27,952 bases of DNA from Dehalococcoidia bacterium (GTDB lineage Bacteria > Chloroflexota > Dehalococcoidia > SZUA-161), in contig SOKG01000219.1 of assembly GCA_004376205.1 (NCBI GenBank), positions 1 to 27,952 on the forward strand, given 5' to 3'. The translations under genes and the position numbers were made by a program. The notes below the pieces were generated by a model. The model was not told the origin of the DNA and ran no database searches. It was given only the letters and a program-made list of their open reading frames with translations. Position 1 is the first letter of the stretch; each line of letters opens with the position of its first letter. Of the stretch, positions 13,267-21,134 are shown piece after piece.

Positions 13267-15066
13267 ATGGCTGCATTGAGAACGCATTATTGCGGAGAGC
13301 TGCGCAGGGAGCACGTTGGCCAGGTGGTGACCATCGCTGGATGGGTCAATCGACGCCGCGACCACGGAGGTTTGATATTCATTGACCTGCGCGATCGAGA
13401 GGGAATAGTCCAGACGGTGTTCAATCCCGATGTGTCGGCCGCGAATCACTCGGTTGCCAGCGAACTGCGGAATGAATATGTGGTCAAAGTGAAGGGCAGG
13501 GTCTCGCTCCGTCCTCCGGGGACGGAGAACCCTAAGCTGGGCACGGGCGATGTCGAGCTTATCGCTGAGGATGTGGAGATCCTTAACATGGCGAAGACAC
13601 CGCCGTTTTACATAAATGAGGAGGTTGAGGTTGAGGAGCCGCTTCGTCTCAAGTACCGCTACCTTGACCTCAGGCGCGAGCGGATGCAACGTAACATGAT
13701 CTTGCGTCACCGCGTGGTCAAGTTCATACGTGACTTCCTCGATGCCAGGGGGTTCATCGAGATCGAGACCCCGGTCCTGATCAAGAGCACGCCTGAGGGC
13801 GCGCGGGACTACCTGGTGCCCAGCCGAATCCATAGCGGCAAGTTCTATGCTTTGCCGCAGTCGCCACAGCAGCTGAAACAGCTACTTATGGTAGCCGGCT
13901 ACGATAAGTACTTTCAGATAGCTCGCTGTTTCCGTGATGAGGACCCGCGGGCTGACCGCCAGCCTGAGTTCACCCAGCTCGACCTCGAGATGAGCTTTGT
14001 GGATGAGGACGACATCCTCAATCTGACCGAGGAGCTTTTCACCTCTCTCGTGCAAACAGTAACGCCTCAGAAGAGGTTGAGCAAGCCCTTTCCCCGTCTC
14101 TCCTATGCGGAGGTGATGGAAAAGTACGGCAGCGATAAGCCTGATTTGAGGTTCGGGCTGGAGCTTGCCGATCTCTCGGATATTTTCGCTTCCACTGAGT
14201 TCTCTCTCTTTCGCTCGGTCCTTGCTGAGGGGGGGAAGGTTAGGGGATTTGCCGCTCCGGACTGTGGCTCCTACTCCCGCAGCCAGCTGGCTGAGCTGAC
14301 CGACTTTGCCCGCAGCCGTGGGGCCAAAGGACTGGTCACAATGGCGCTCGATGGAGAGCCTGGGGAGGCACTCACCGACCTAACCCCGGACAAAGTCCGC
14401 TCTGTTGCAGCTAAGTTCCTGACTGCAGAGCAGATAGTGGAGATTGTCAAGCGACTGGGGGCCAAGAGGGGAGACCTGTTGCTCATAGTTGCAGATAAGC
14501 CAAAGATAGTTGACGCTGTCTTGAGCGCCTTGCGCTCGGAGGTGGCACTGCGTCTTGGCCTCGTTGCCCCCGATCTTCTGGCTTTCGCTTTTATACAGGA
14601 TTACCCTTTGTTCGAATGGAATGAGGAGGGGCACTGGGAGCCAATGCATCACCCCTTCACTGCTCCCAGGAGTGAGGATGTGCCATTGCTCGATACCGAC
14701 CCGGGAAAGGTACGGGCCAGGCACTATGATTTTGTGTGCAATGGTTCCGAGCTCTCCAGTGGCTCGATCAGGATCCATAACCGCGAGATCCAGGAGAAGA
14801 CATTCCAGATTCTAGGCTACAGCAAGGAGGAGACTGAGGAGAGGTTCGGGCATCTCCTTGAGGCCCTGGAGTGCGGTGCTCCTCCGCATGGGGGTATCGC
14901 TCCGGGAATCGATCGTCTCATAATGCTGCTTGCTGGCGAGGAGAACATCCGGGAGGTGATTGCCTTCCCCAAGACTCAAAGCGCTGTAGACCTCATGTTA
15001 GATTCCCCCTCTCATGTTTCCCCAGAGCAGCTTCGGGAGTTGCATCTCAAGCTCAGCGAGGATTGA
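13267..15066 (+). CDS. aspS: Aspartyl-tRNA synthetase (bacterial type, probably non-discriminating)
   Basis: A 599-residue class II synthetase that charges tRNA-Asp with aspartate in the cytoplasm. Domains in order are the N-terminal OB-fold anticodon-binding domain (1-110, GWVNRRRDHGG), the catalytic core with motif 2 at CFRDED (221-226) followed by RADRQPEFTQLDLEMSF, the bacterial GAD insertion (about 300-430), and motif 3 GIAPGIDRL near the C-terminus. The length is normal for bacteria (about 590). His33 follows RRRD, where the tRNA-Asp-specific E. coli enzyme has Leu30; histidine there is associated with non-discriminating enzymes that also charge tRNA-Asn for amidation by GatCAB. The GatCAB partner is not in this window. 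The ATG lies directly after a -10 box. Confidence 0.97.
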   Translation: MAALRTHYCGELRREHVGQVVTIAGWVNRRRDHGGLIFIDLRDREGIVQTVFNPDVSAANHSVASELRNEYVVKVKGRVSLRPPGTENPKLGTGDVELIAEDVEILNMAKTPPFYINEEVEVEEPLRLKYRYLDLRRERMQRNMILRHRVVKFIRDFLDARGFIEIETPVLIKSTPEGARDYLVPSRIHSGKFYALPQSPQQLKQLLMVAGYDKYFQIARCFRDEDPRADRQPEFTQLDLEMSFVDEDDILNLTEELFTSLVQTVTPQKRLSKPFPRLSYAEVMEKYGSDKPDLRFGLELADLSDIFASTEFSLFRSVLAEGGKVRGFAAPDCGSYSRSQLAELTDFARSRGAKGLVTMALDGEPGEALTDLTPDKVRSVAAKFLTAEQIVEIVKRLGAKRGDLLLIVADKPKIVDAVLSALRSEVALRLGLVAPDLLAFAFIQDYPLFEWNEEGHWEPMHHPFTAPRSEDVPLLDTDPGKVRARHYDFVCNGSELSSGSIRIHNREIQEKTFQILGYSKEETEERFGHLLEALECGAPPHGGIAPGIDRLIMLLAGEENIREVIAFPKTQSAVDLMLDSPSHVSPEQLRELHLKLSED

Positions 15067-15098
15067 TTCGCGCTGAGGCGCAGCCGTACGCTGAATTC

Positions 15099-15127
15099 TT
15101 CACTGCGAGGACGCTTCGTGTTATAAT
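15099..15127 (+). promoter_or_regulatory. tig promoter with -10 close to the start codon
   Basis: TTCACT (15099-15104) and a perfect TATAAT (15122-15127) are 17 bases apart. The -10 ends nine bases before the tig ATG, which predicts a leader of about 0-3 bases. A GAGGA at 15128-15132 would help only transcripts reading through from aspS. Confidence 0.5.
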
Positions 15128-15136
15128 GAGGACGAT

Positions 15137-16483
15137 ATGAAGGTATCGAAAGATAAGATGGAGGGGAGCCAGGTGGTCCTCAACATTGAGGTTGAAGCGG
15201 AAGAGATGGAGGGCGCAATTCGGCAGGCCTACCGTCGCCTGGGGGCTAAGACAGCTGTCCCCGGCTTTCGTAAGGGGAAGGCTCCTTCTGCAATACTGGA
15301 GCAGTATTTTGGTAAGGGTGCCTTGGTCGAAGACGCTGCTGAGCATCTTGTACCGGAACTTTATGATCGGGCAATTCGAGAGCAGGAGGTGGAGGCCATA
15401 GCCCAGCCGCAGATCGAGGTTCTCCAGACGGACCCGCTGGCATTTAAGGCTACTGTTGCGGTACGACCTACTGTTGAGCTGGACGACTATCACCAGATCA
15501 AGTTCGCGCTGGAGCCAGTGGTGGTTATAGAGGAAGAGGTGACAGAGGCCTTGGAAAATACTCGGTATATTCAGGCACCATGGGAGCCTGTGGAGCGTCC
15601 GGCGAGCTTTGGTGATTTGCTGGCCGTCGATGTGGAAGGTACCGTAGGGGACAGGAGCGTTATTACTGAAAAAGGGGGGTGGTATCGATTATCGCCCGAT
15701 CTGCCGTCGGCTCTCCCTGGCTTCGCTGAGCAGCTCGAGGGAGCACAAAAGGGAGAGGAGAGAGTGTTCACCTTGACATTGCCTCCGGAACAAGGGGATT
15801 TTGGCGGGCAGGAATGCAATTTCAGGGTCCTGGTCAACGAGATCAAGCAGAAGAACCTTCCTGAACTAGACGACGAGTTCGCCAAGGGCCTTGGCCAGGG
15901 TTTGGAGACATTGGATTCGCTTAAGGAGAAGATTGCTGCTGACCTTAAGTCCAGAAAAGAGTGGGAGGCGAAGAATAACCTTGAGGAGAAGGCGATCAAG
16001 GCTCTGGTCGATCTTGCCCAAGCAGATTTTCCCGATATCATGGTGCAACAGGAGATCGATCACCTCATCGCTGAGCGCGAGCAGCAGTTTGGCGATCGAG
16101 CGAGTCTCCAGAATTACCTCAATAGCGTCAAGAAAACGGAGGATGAGTTCAGAAACGAACTCAGGCCAATGGCGGAGGGGACCGTAATTCGCTCACTGGC
16201 ATTGCAGAAGTTTGCTGAACTGGAGGGGGTTGAGGTCGGTGCCGCTGACATCGAGGCCGAGGTGGGGCACATAAAGGAGCATGCTTCTGATGAAAGAGTG
16301 CGACGGGTTTTGGATTCCCCGTCTGCTCGAGAGTCGCTGGGTAGGAATATGTTCGTCAGAAGGGCGATCGACCGCCTATTTGAGATAGCTACGGCGGAGG
16401 AGACGCCTGTAAGTTCAGAGGATGAATCTGCAGCATCGCAATCCAAGGAAGAGGGGGACGAAAATGGAGATGCAACCCAGTAA
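15137..16483 (+). CDS. tig: Trigger factor, ribosome-associated chaperone and peptidyl-prolyl isomerase
   Basis: A 448-residue chaperone that meets nascent chains at the ribosome exit. The N-terminal ribosome-binding domain has the signature GFRKGKAP (43-50). A central FKBP-type isomerase domain (about 150-235) includes DLLAVDVEGTV and the LPGFAEQLEGAQKGEE segment. A long helical C-terminal chaperone domain follows, ending in an acidic Ser/Glu-rich tail. The length is normal for the family. The start is ATG 15137 on the basis of domain start and promoter. The last 20 bases overlap the start of clpP, and the order tig-clpP is common in bacteria. Confidence 0.96.
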   Translation: MKVSKDKMEGSQVVLNIEVEAEEMEGAIRQAYRRLGAKTAVPGFRKGKAPSAILEQYFGKGALVEDAAEHLVPELYDRAIREQEVEAIAQPQIEVLQTDPLAFKATVAVRPTVELDDYHQIKFALEPVVVIEEEVTEALENTRYIQAPWEPVERPASFGDLLAVDVEGTVGDRSVITEKGGWYRLSPDLPSALPGFAEQLEGAQKGEERVFTLTLPPEQGDFGGQECNFRVLVNEIKQKNLPELDDEFAKGLGQGLETLDSLKEKIAADLKSRKEWEAKNNLEEKAIKALVDLAQADFPDIMVQQEIDHLIAEREQQFGDRASLQNYLNSVKKTEDEFRNELRPMAEGTVIRSLALQKFAELEGVEVGAADIEAEVGHIKEHASDERVRRVLDSPSARESLGRNMFVRRAIDRLFEIATAEETPVSSEDESAASQSKEEGDENGDATQ

Positions 16484-17087
16484 CGTAATTCCTTTCGTAA
16501 TCGAAAGCAGTGCTCGCGGGGAGCGTACGTTCGATATATACTCCCTGCTGCTCAAGGAGCGCATTGTCTTTCTGGGCTATCCGCTTAGCGACCAAATAGC
16601 CAATGTGATAATCGCCCAGCTCCTCTATCTGGAGCGCGAGGATCCGGATAAGGATATCAGCCTCTATATCCATTGCCCTGGCGGCATCGTCAGCGCTGGA
16701 CTGGCGGTCTATGACACCATTCAGCTCATCCGCTGCGATGTGTCCACCATCTGCGTTGGCTTGGCGGCCAGCATGGGCACGGTTTTGCTCGCTGGTGGCG
16801 CCAAGGGCAAACGTTATGCTCTGCCAAATGCCACCGTCCACATGCACCAGCCCATGGGCGGCGCCCAGGGCCAGGCAGCGGATATCGAGATCGCAGCCCG
16901 GGAGATACTGAGGTTGCAGGATGTGATCCGCGCCATACTGGTCGAGCACACTGGCCAGACCCTGGAGAAAATCGCCCACGATACCGACCGTGACTTCTAC
17001 ATGAATGCTGAGGCGGCAATGGAGTATGGGGTGATCGACGAGATACTGAAGAAGGGGTCCGGGGCCGAGGAGAAGAAGACAGCCTAA
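16464..17087 (+). CDS. clpP: ATP-dependent Clp protease proteolytic subunit
   Basis: A 207-residue serine protease that forms the 14-mer chamber fed by ClpX or ClpC. The catalytic triad is visible: Ser103 in GLAASMGT, His128 in VHMHQP, and Asp177 in DTDRDFYM. The strand that usually reads YINSPGG is YIHCPGG here (H70, C71), an unusual change just before the oxyanion-hole glycines. The ATG at 16464 sits 14 codons inside a longer open frame and is chosen because it has a purine-rich AGAGGGGGA upstream and matches ClpP N-termini. It is translationally coupled to tig by overlap. No clpX follows; the next gene is convergent. Confidence 0.95.
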   Translation: MEMQPSNVIPFVIESSARGERTFDIYSLLLKERIVFLGYPLSDQIANVIIAQLLYLEREDPDKDISLYIHCPGGIVSAGLAVYDTIQLIRCDVSTICVGLAASMGTVLLAGGAKGKRYALPNATVHMHQPMGGAQGQAADIEIAAREILRLQDVIRAILVEHTGQTLEKIAHDTDRDFYMNAEAAMEYGVIDEILKKGSGAEEKKTA

Positions 17088-17103
17088 GCCAGGCTGCCCT
17101 TTT
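17080..17103 (+). terminator. Weak intrinsic terminator after clpP
   Basis: CAGCCT and AGGCTG form a 6-bp stem around AAGCC, followed by CCC and TTTT. The stem overlaps the clpP stop codon. It sits in the 18-base gap between convergent genes. Confidence 0.45.
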
Positions 17104-17105
17104 GT

Positions 17106-18071
17106 TCACATGGGGCGCCCCACACGCTCCTGGTAGCTTTGAGCTAGTTCACCCAGGGAAGGAAGCCCGGCCCTGGCACCCATTTCCCTGATACAGAACC
17201 GGGCCATGATCTCTCCTAGAAGGCCGCACTCTCGCAGGTCCCTTTCGTTCAATAGGCCATAGAGAACGCCGGCGGCGAAGGTATCGCCGGCGCCAGTGGT
17301 ATCCATCACCCTTCGCTCTCCAGACGACTCATCCTCTATCATGCATTCCTGCTCGCCGTCGCTGAGATAGCAAGCCATGGTCTTCCCTTGCCTGATGACA
17401 CCCTTGCCCAGAGTGACTGCCACCATTTGGCAGCCTTGCTCCAGGCACCTTTGAACTCCCTTTTCGAACCCTTCGTGGGTCAGTTCCTCTAATTCATGCC
17501 TATTGAGGAACAAGATGTAAGTCCTCTTCATTAGCGGCGCTAGGGCAGGTAAGCCTTTGGCAGCGTATATCTCCCCCGGAGCGAAACTGATCTTAACCGA
17601 TGGTGATAGCTCGTCAACTACACTTTGCTGGATTTCGAGTTGCTTCTGGTCAATGAAGGAGGAGAGGTGAAGAATATTGGCTTGGTTCAGGTAGTCCAAG
17701 TCTATGTCCTGAGCGGTTAGCAGGCGATTTGCCCCTGGTGAGACGTAGAGGGCTCTCCTGCCCAAGTGGTCGGTGAGGCAAAGCACCGAACCGGTCTCAG
17801 CCTTCGGCTTGACCTTGATCCGGCTGCTGTCAACGCCTACGCTCTCGAAATCTCTAAGCAGCATCTGCCCCGGGTCATCACTGCCAACGGTACCGATGAA
17901 ACCGGTAGCCATCCCTAGCTTGGCCAGTCCATAAACGGTATTTGCCGCCGAGCCCCCTGGCGAGAGGGTGAACCCCTTTATAGGTGCCTCGCCATCGGTG
18001 AGGATGCGCTCCACCAGATACAGTCGGTCGATGTTCATGGCACCGAACCCTATTATCTCAAGTGAGCTCAT
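17106..18071 (-). CDS. PfkB/ribokinase-family sugar or nucleoside kinase
   Basis: A 321-residue kinase of the ribokinase fold. The first PfkB signature is SPGGSAANTVYGLAKLG (37-53), which contacts the sugar. The second is DTTGAGDTFAAG (257-268), with the anion hole and catalytic base Asp263. The substrate cannot be read from sequence: ribokinases, adenosine kinases, fructokinases and others share these motifs. It is last in a run PHP, formyltransferase, HAD phosphatase, PfkB with gaps or overlaps under 30 bases, so it probably works on a metabolite of that module. It ends 18 bases from the convergent clpP gene. Confidence 0.9.
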   Translation of the reverse strand: MSSLEIIGFGAMNIDRLYLVERILTDGEAPIKGFTLSPGGSAANTVYGLAKLGMATGFIGTVGSDDPGQMLLRDFESVGVDSSRIKVKPKAETGSVLCLTDHLGRRALYVSPGANRLLTAQDIDLDYLNQANILHLSSFIDQKQLEIQQSVVDELSPSVKISFAPGEIYAAKGLPALAPLMKRTYILFLNRHELEELTHEGFEKGVQRCLEQGCQMVAVTLGKGVIRQGKTMACYLSDGEQECMIEDESSGERRVMDTTGAGDTFAAGVLYGLLNERDLRECGLLGEIMARFCIREMGARAGLPSLGELAQSYQERVGRPM

Positions 18072-18097
18072 TTATGGTATCCTGCAAAAAGCTCCGC

Positions 18098-19087
18098 TTA
18101 GCCGAGTTTCGCTGCCTGGCGGCGGACCATGCCTCGAATCCTCTTATGGATGCTTAGCGGCTGTTCCAGGTTTTCTCGCCCCGAAAGCCAATGGAAGTGA
18201 TTTCGCTCTCCTTTGCTTCCAGCACTCTCCATTTCTTTGACCACCTTCTCCACCGCTTGCCTACCACCTTCTTCCCAAGCCTCAAGCGCAATATCTAAGT
18301 CATCCAAGTTGGTTGAGGCCAGGCCCATAGTAGCGTAGGGCAACGCATACTCATTGGCATTGAAGGCGATGGCGAGCCCTCCGGCTTCATCAACCGCCTG
18401 GAGCATCTTGGCATCGGTGATGCTGTCGCCGACAACCACCCAATCATTAAGTGCTAGATTGTTTTTGGCTGCGAATATCTGGAGCGCTGCCACCTTCCTT
18501 CCTCCGCCGATTGGTTTTATCCTGGCCAAGACCTCGCCTAACTTGGTATGGGTGAGCTCGCTCCAGAAGAAGCGGTCTAGCTTCTGCTTGATCTGGAGGT
18601 CATCATCTACAGGACGAAGCTCCTTTATCTCCCTCTCCAGTTGTTCTACAACGCTTAACTCAGTCTTGGAGAACGACCCGAGATAGCGATCCAAGTCGAA
18701 GGGAGTGCAGGCAAGCTTATCCTTGGCGATGCCCACCCTCTGGCAGATGCGGTGGGCATATTGCTGGTAGCTGGTGCTAATGCAATACACCCCCCACCCC
18801 CGGGAGTTGAGTCCTGAGATGAGCCAGTGGGCGCCAGAAACAAGCCTGGCTTGATCGGCGAGTGCGGTAATGTCCGCCTCGGTGATACCGTGATAGATTA
18901 GGAAGGGGACGATAAGCGCCAGGGTGTCCCCGGGCTCATACCCCTCTTTGCCCTCAAGTGCGAGCAGGTCGTCGTAACGGCTTATGACCTCAAAGACCTT
19001 ATCGCCGTCAGGGAACAGCCCCATCAGCTCGTAGGCGTTGTCATGAGGGGAGAGGGGGCCCTCGAGATCAAAGCAGCTGCAGTGCAC
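18098..19087 (-). CDS. Atypical HAD-superfamily phosphatase (archaeal EhaR/COG4030-like)
   Basis: A 329-residue protein with a HAD fold in an unusual form. Motif I is CFDLEGPLS (nucleophile D7, second acid E9, with Pro where Thr/Val is usual). Motif II is probably the Ser/Thr at ISTSYQQYA (103-111), and motif IV is GDSITD (220-225). The DLEGPLS...YE segment and the GYEPGDTLALIVPFL stretch recall, from memory, the archaeal HAD family annotated as EhaR in methanogens. The substrate is unknown. The start is GTG with GGAGGG upstream; it overlaps the end of the formyltransferase-like gene by 20 bases, which shows tight coupling. A basic helical C-terminus (KRIRGMVRRQAAK) is an extra feature. Confidence 0.75.
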   Translation of the reverse strand: MHCSCFDLEGPLSPHDNAYELMGLFPDGDKVFEVISRYDDLLALEGKEGYEPGDTLALIVPFLIYHGITEADITALADQARLVSGAHWLISGLNSRGWGVYCISTSYQQYAHRICQRVGIAKDKLACTPFDLDRYLGSFSKTELSVVEQLEREIKELRPVDDDLQIKQKLDRFFWSELTHTKLGEVLARIKPIGGGRKVAALQIFAAKNNLALNDWVVVGDSITDAKMLQAVDEAGGLAIAFNANEYALPYATMGLASTNLDDLDIALEAWEEGGRQAVEKVVKEMESAGSKGERNHFHWLSGRENLEQPLSIHKRIRGMVRRQAAKLG

Positions 19088-19889
19088 TACGCCCTCCTTT
19101 CACTGCCTCGTTGATCTCGTGGGTCAAATCCTGGCCCGCGATGACCTCGCCGGTTGCCGAAAGCACCTTTCCCTCCTCTACCCTGACCCTTCCTTCACTA
19201 AATGCCTTGAGGGTAGCGATAATGAGAGGGAATTCCCTTTTCAACCCTTCACTTCGAATAAGCCTGAAAAGAGGATTTCTTTCGCCTTCCCTTGCCTTCA
19301 GGTCCGCAATAGGGCGCCCTGCTACCTGCTGCCAAAGCTCATCGAACAACTGGCCCCGCCGGGAAAAGGGCGAAAAAGCCGCCGGGGGGCCCTTGTCCAG
19401 CTCGGGGGTGACCAGGTGCATCATCACGCCGGTCTCCCCTGCTTTGGCTTCGATAAGCTTCCAGATCACCTCCTGCCAGGTGCCTTGGGGGCCGCCGGGG
19501 GCGGCGGGGTGGAGGTTGATCATGGTGTACCTCTGGCACATCTCAGGGCCGACGATGAGCATGTAGCCGGCGAGGATGCAGATGTCGGGAGCGTAGCCCT
19601 CGAGGCGCTTCATCACCTCTCTGTCGTACTCCAGGCGCCATTCGGGCGAAAGATATGGTCTACTGGTTGCCTCAAACTTTCGAGAGGAAAGATGGATGAG
19701 GGGCAAGCGGTAATCGCTCACCAGGTCGAAGAAAAGGTCGCTTTCCATATCTTCCCCAGGGTCACGGTTGCTGAAGACGAATGAGACCTCTGCCTTAAGC
19801 TCACCTCTACTTATGCCGTTCCATACAGTTAGCAACAGATCCCGGGCTGCTTTATCCCTTCCTGTGGAGAACCAGCCGATTCTATACAT
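19068..19889 (-). CDS. PurN-like formyltransferase-family protein
   Basis: A 273-residue protein with the glycinamide-ribonucleotide formyltransferase fold. Residues 1-20 match the PurN nucleotide-binding start. LAGYMLIVGPEM (106-117) and INLHPA (124-129, N125 and H127) carry the folate-site Asn-His pair, and Asp165 in PELDKGP is the third catalytic residue. The triad is thus complete. The loop after the histidine (AAPGGPQGTWQE) differs from PurN's LLPxFPG, and the C-terminal region (170-273) is longer than in PurN. This points to a different acceptor than GAR. Its place among a PHP phosphoesterase, a HAD phosphatase and a PfkB kinase also argues against simple purine synthesis. Confidence 0.78.
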   Translation of the reverse strand: MYRIGWFSTGRDKAARDLLLTVWNGISRGELKAEVSFVFSNRDPGEDMESDLFFDLVSDYRLPLIHLSSRKFEATSRPYLSPEWRLEYDREVMKRLEGYAPDICILAGYMLIVGPEMCQRYTMINLHPAAPGGPQGTWQEVIWKLIEAKAGETGVMMHLVTPELDKGPPAAFSPFSRRGQLFDELWQQVAGRPIADLKAREGERNPLFRLIRSEGLKREFPLIIATLKAFSEGRVRVEEGKVLSATGEVIAGQDLTHEINEAVKGGRSALQLL

Positions 19890-19894
19890 TGCTG

Positions 19895-20551
19895 CTAGCT
19901 CTTCTTCAGTAGCCTTATCAGTCTGTTCCTGATATTGTAGAAGTGGATCAGGGGACTGGTTCTCCGCGTGAAAACCTTACCTTGACCGAGGGCCAGTCGA
20001 AATTGCTCGGCATCGTTAAACTCCGGAAGTTCCACGAAGGACCTGCCGATCTCTCTTTCAACATGGGCATCACTGCCAACGGTACCGGGCAGTCCCCGAC
20101 TTTGCGCAAGCTGCAGGGCGCGTGCTGAGTCCTGCAGCATAAAAGTGCGCGAGTTGAAAACCTCGATCAGATCGACGTCGGGCATTATCTTCTCCAGGGC
20201 GTTGCGGCGGAGCCGAGAATGAGGCCGAAAGCGATCGAAGGGGTGTGGAATACACACCAGCCCTCTCTGGGCTTTGATCCGCGTTACAGTCTCCTCAGGG
20301 GAGAGATGGCGCGGGACCTCTTCAGTGAGGAAGAGACCAATGATCTCTCCGCAGCTGGTCAACACCTCCTCACCGACTATGACGGTGAAAGGAGCGATGC
20401 GCTTTACCTCCAAAGCTCCGGAAATGGTATTGTGGTCAGTCACTGCCAGGCAGTTAATCCCGATATCAAGACAGCGTTGAACGACCTTTTCCGGGGAGGA
20501 TATGGAGTCTTTAGAGTAGCAGGTGTGCACATGGAGGTCAGCTTTAAACAA
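19895..20551 (-). CDS. PHP-domain metal-dependent phosphoesterase
   Basis: A 218-residue PHP-domain protein. The metal-binding set is complete: DLHVHT (H7, H9), TDHN (D39, H40), GEEV (E61/E62), PHPFD (H103), LIEVFN (E130) and GSDAH (D161, H163). Such stand-alone PHP enzymes hydrolyse phosphomonoesters or nucleotide phosphates; the substrate here is unknown. It is shorter than the YciV/RNase AM type. The start is a TTG with AGGTGA six bases upstream; a downstream ATG would remove the DLHVHT motif. It lies 18 bases after efp and five bases before the formyltransferase-like gene, so it is the link between the housekeeping run and the four-gene metabolic module. Confidence 0.85.
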   Translation of the reverse strand: MFKADLHVHTCYSKDSISSPEKVVQRCLDIGINCLAVTDHNTISGALEVKRIAPFTVIVGEEVLTSCGEIIGLFLTEEVPRHLSPEETVTRIKAQRGLVCIPHPFDRFRPHSRLRRNALEKIMPDVDLIEVFNSRTFMLQDSARALQLAQSRGLPGTVGSDAHVEREIGRSFVELPEFNDAEQFRLALGQGKVFTRRTSPLIHFYNIRNRLIRLLKKS

Positions 20552-20569
20552 CTCGATTCACCTAAAGGC

Positions 20570-21127
20570 TTACACTCTTTCCACGTAGCTGCCGGTGCGA
20601 GTGTCGACACGCACCATATCTCCGATGTTGACGAAGAAAGGGACCTGAATAGTAACGCCAGTCTCCAAGACAGCCGGCTTTGTTCCTGCTTGGGAAGTAT
20701 CCCCCTTAAAGCTGGGGCCGGTCTCGGTGACCAGGAGCTCCACGGTGATCGGCAACTCGACCCCGATCGCCTCATCGCCGTACCGCGAGATCGTGAGTGT
20801 CTTCCCTTCCTTGATGTAGTTAAGGGCATTGCCCAATTGCTCCGAAGTCAGGGGCGTCTGTTCGAAGCTCTCAGTATCCATGAAGTAGTACAGATCGCCG
20901 TCTTGATAAAGGTACTGGGCGGACCTCTGGTCGAGGCGCACGCGCTCGAATTTATCTCCCGCTTGGAAAGTGCGTTCAATGGTGTGTCCGGCGCGAATAT
21001 CTCGCAGCCTGAGCTTTACCTGGGCGCTGCCACGTCCCATCTTGATGTGCTGATAGTCGAGGATATTATAAAGCTGCCCATCCAGCTCGATGGTGATTCC
21101 TTTCCTCGCTTCAGTAGCATCGATCAT
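20570..21127 (-). CDS. efp: Elongation factor P, Arg-type tip
   Basis: A 185-residue factor of normal length that helps the ribosome through polyproline stretches. Three beta-barrel domains are recognisable, with the family end LPITVELLVTETGPSFKGDT and VPFFVNIGD. The conserved loop tip reads KMGRGSA, so the residue that is Lys34 in E. coli (modified by EpmA) is Arg32 here. Arg at this site is rhamnosylated by EarP in some proteobacteria and occurs apparently without that system in others such as Thermus. No earP or epmAB is in the window. The start has GGAGGT nine bases upstream, and efp follows the peptidase gene by seven bases. Confidence 0.96.
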   Translation of the reverse strand: MIDATEARKGITIELDGQLYNILDYQHIKMGRGSAQVKLRLRDIRAGHTIERTFQAGDKFERVRLDQRSAQYLYQDGDLYYFMDTESFEQTPLTSEQLGNALNYIKEGKTLTISRYGDEAIGVELPITVELLVTETGPSFKGDTSQAGTKPAVLETGVTIQVPFFVNIGDMVRVDTRTGSYVERV

Positions 21128-21134
21128 GTTATTG

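Noticed and set aside
13081..15092. The 11-mer AGCCGTACGCT shared upstream of aspS (13081-13091) and tig (15082-15092)
   Set aside because: Many 11-base matches are expected by chance in a 28 kb window, and the distances to the two genes differ.
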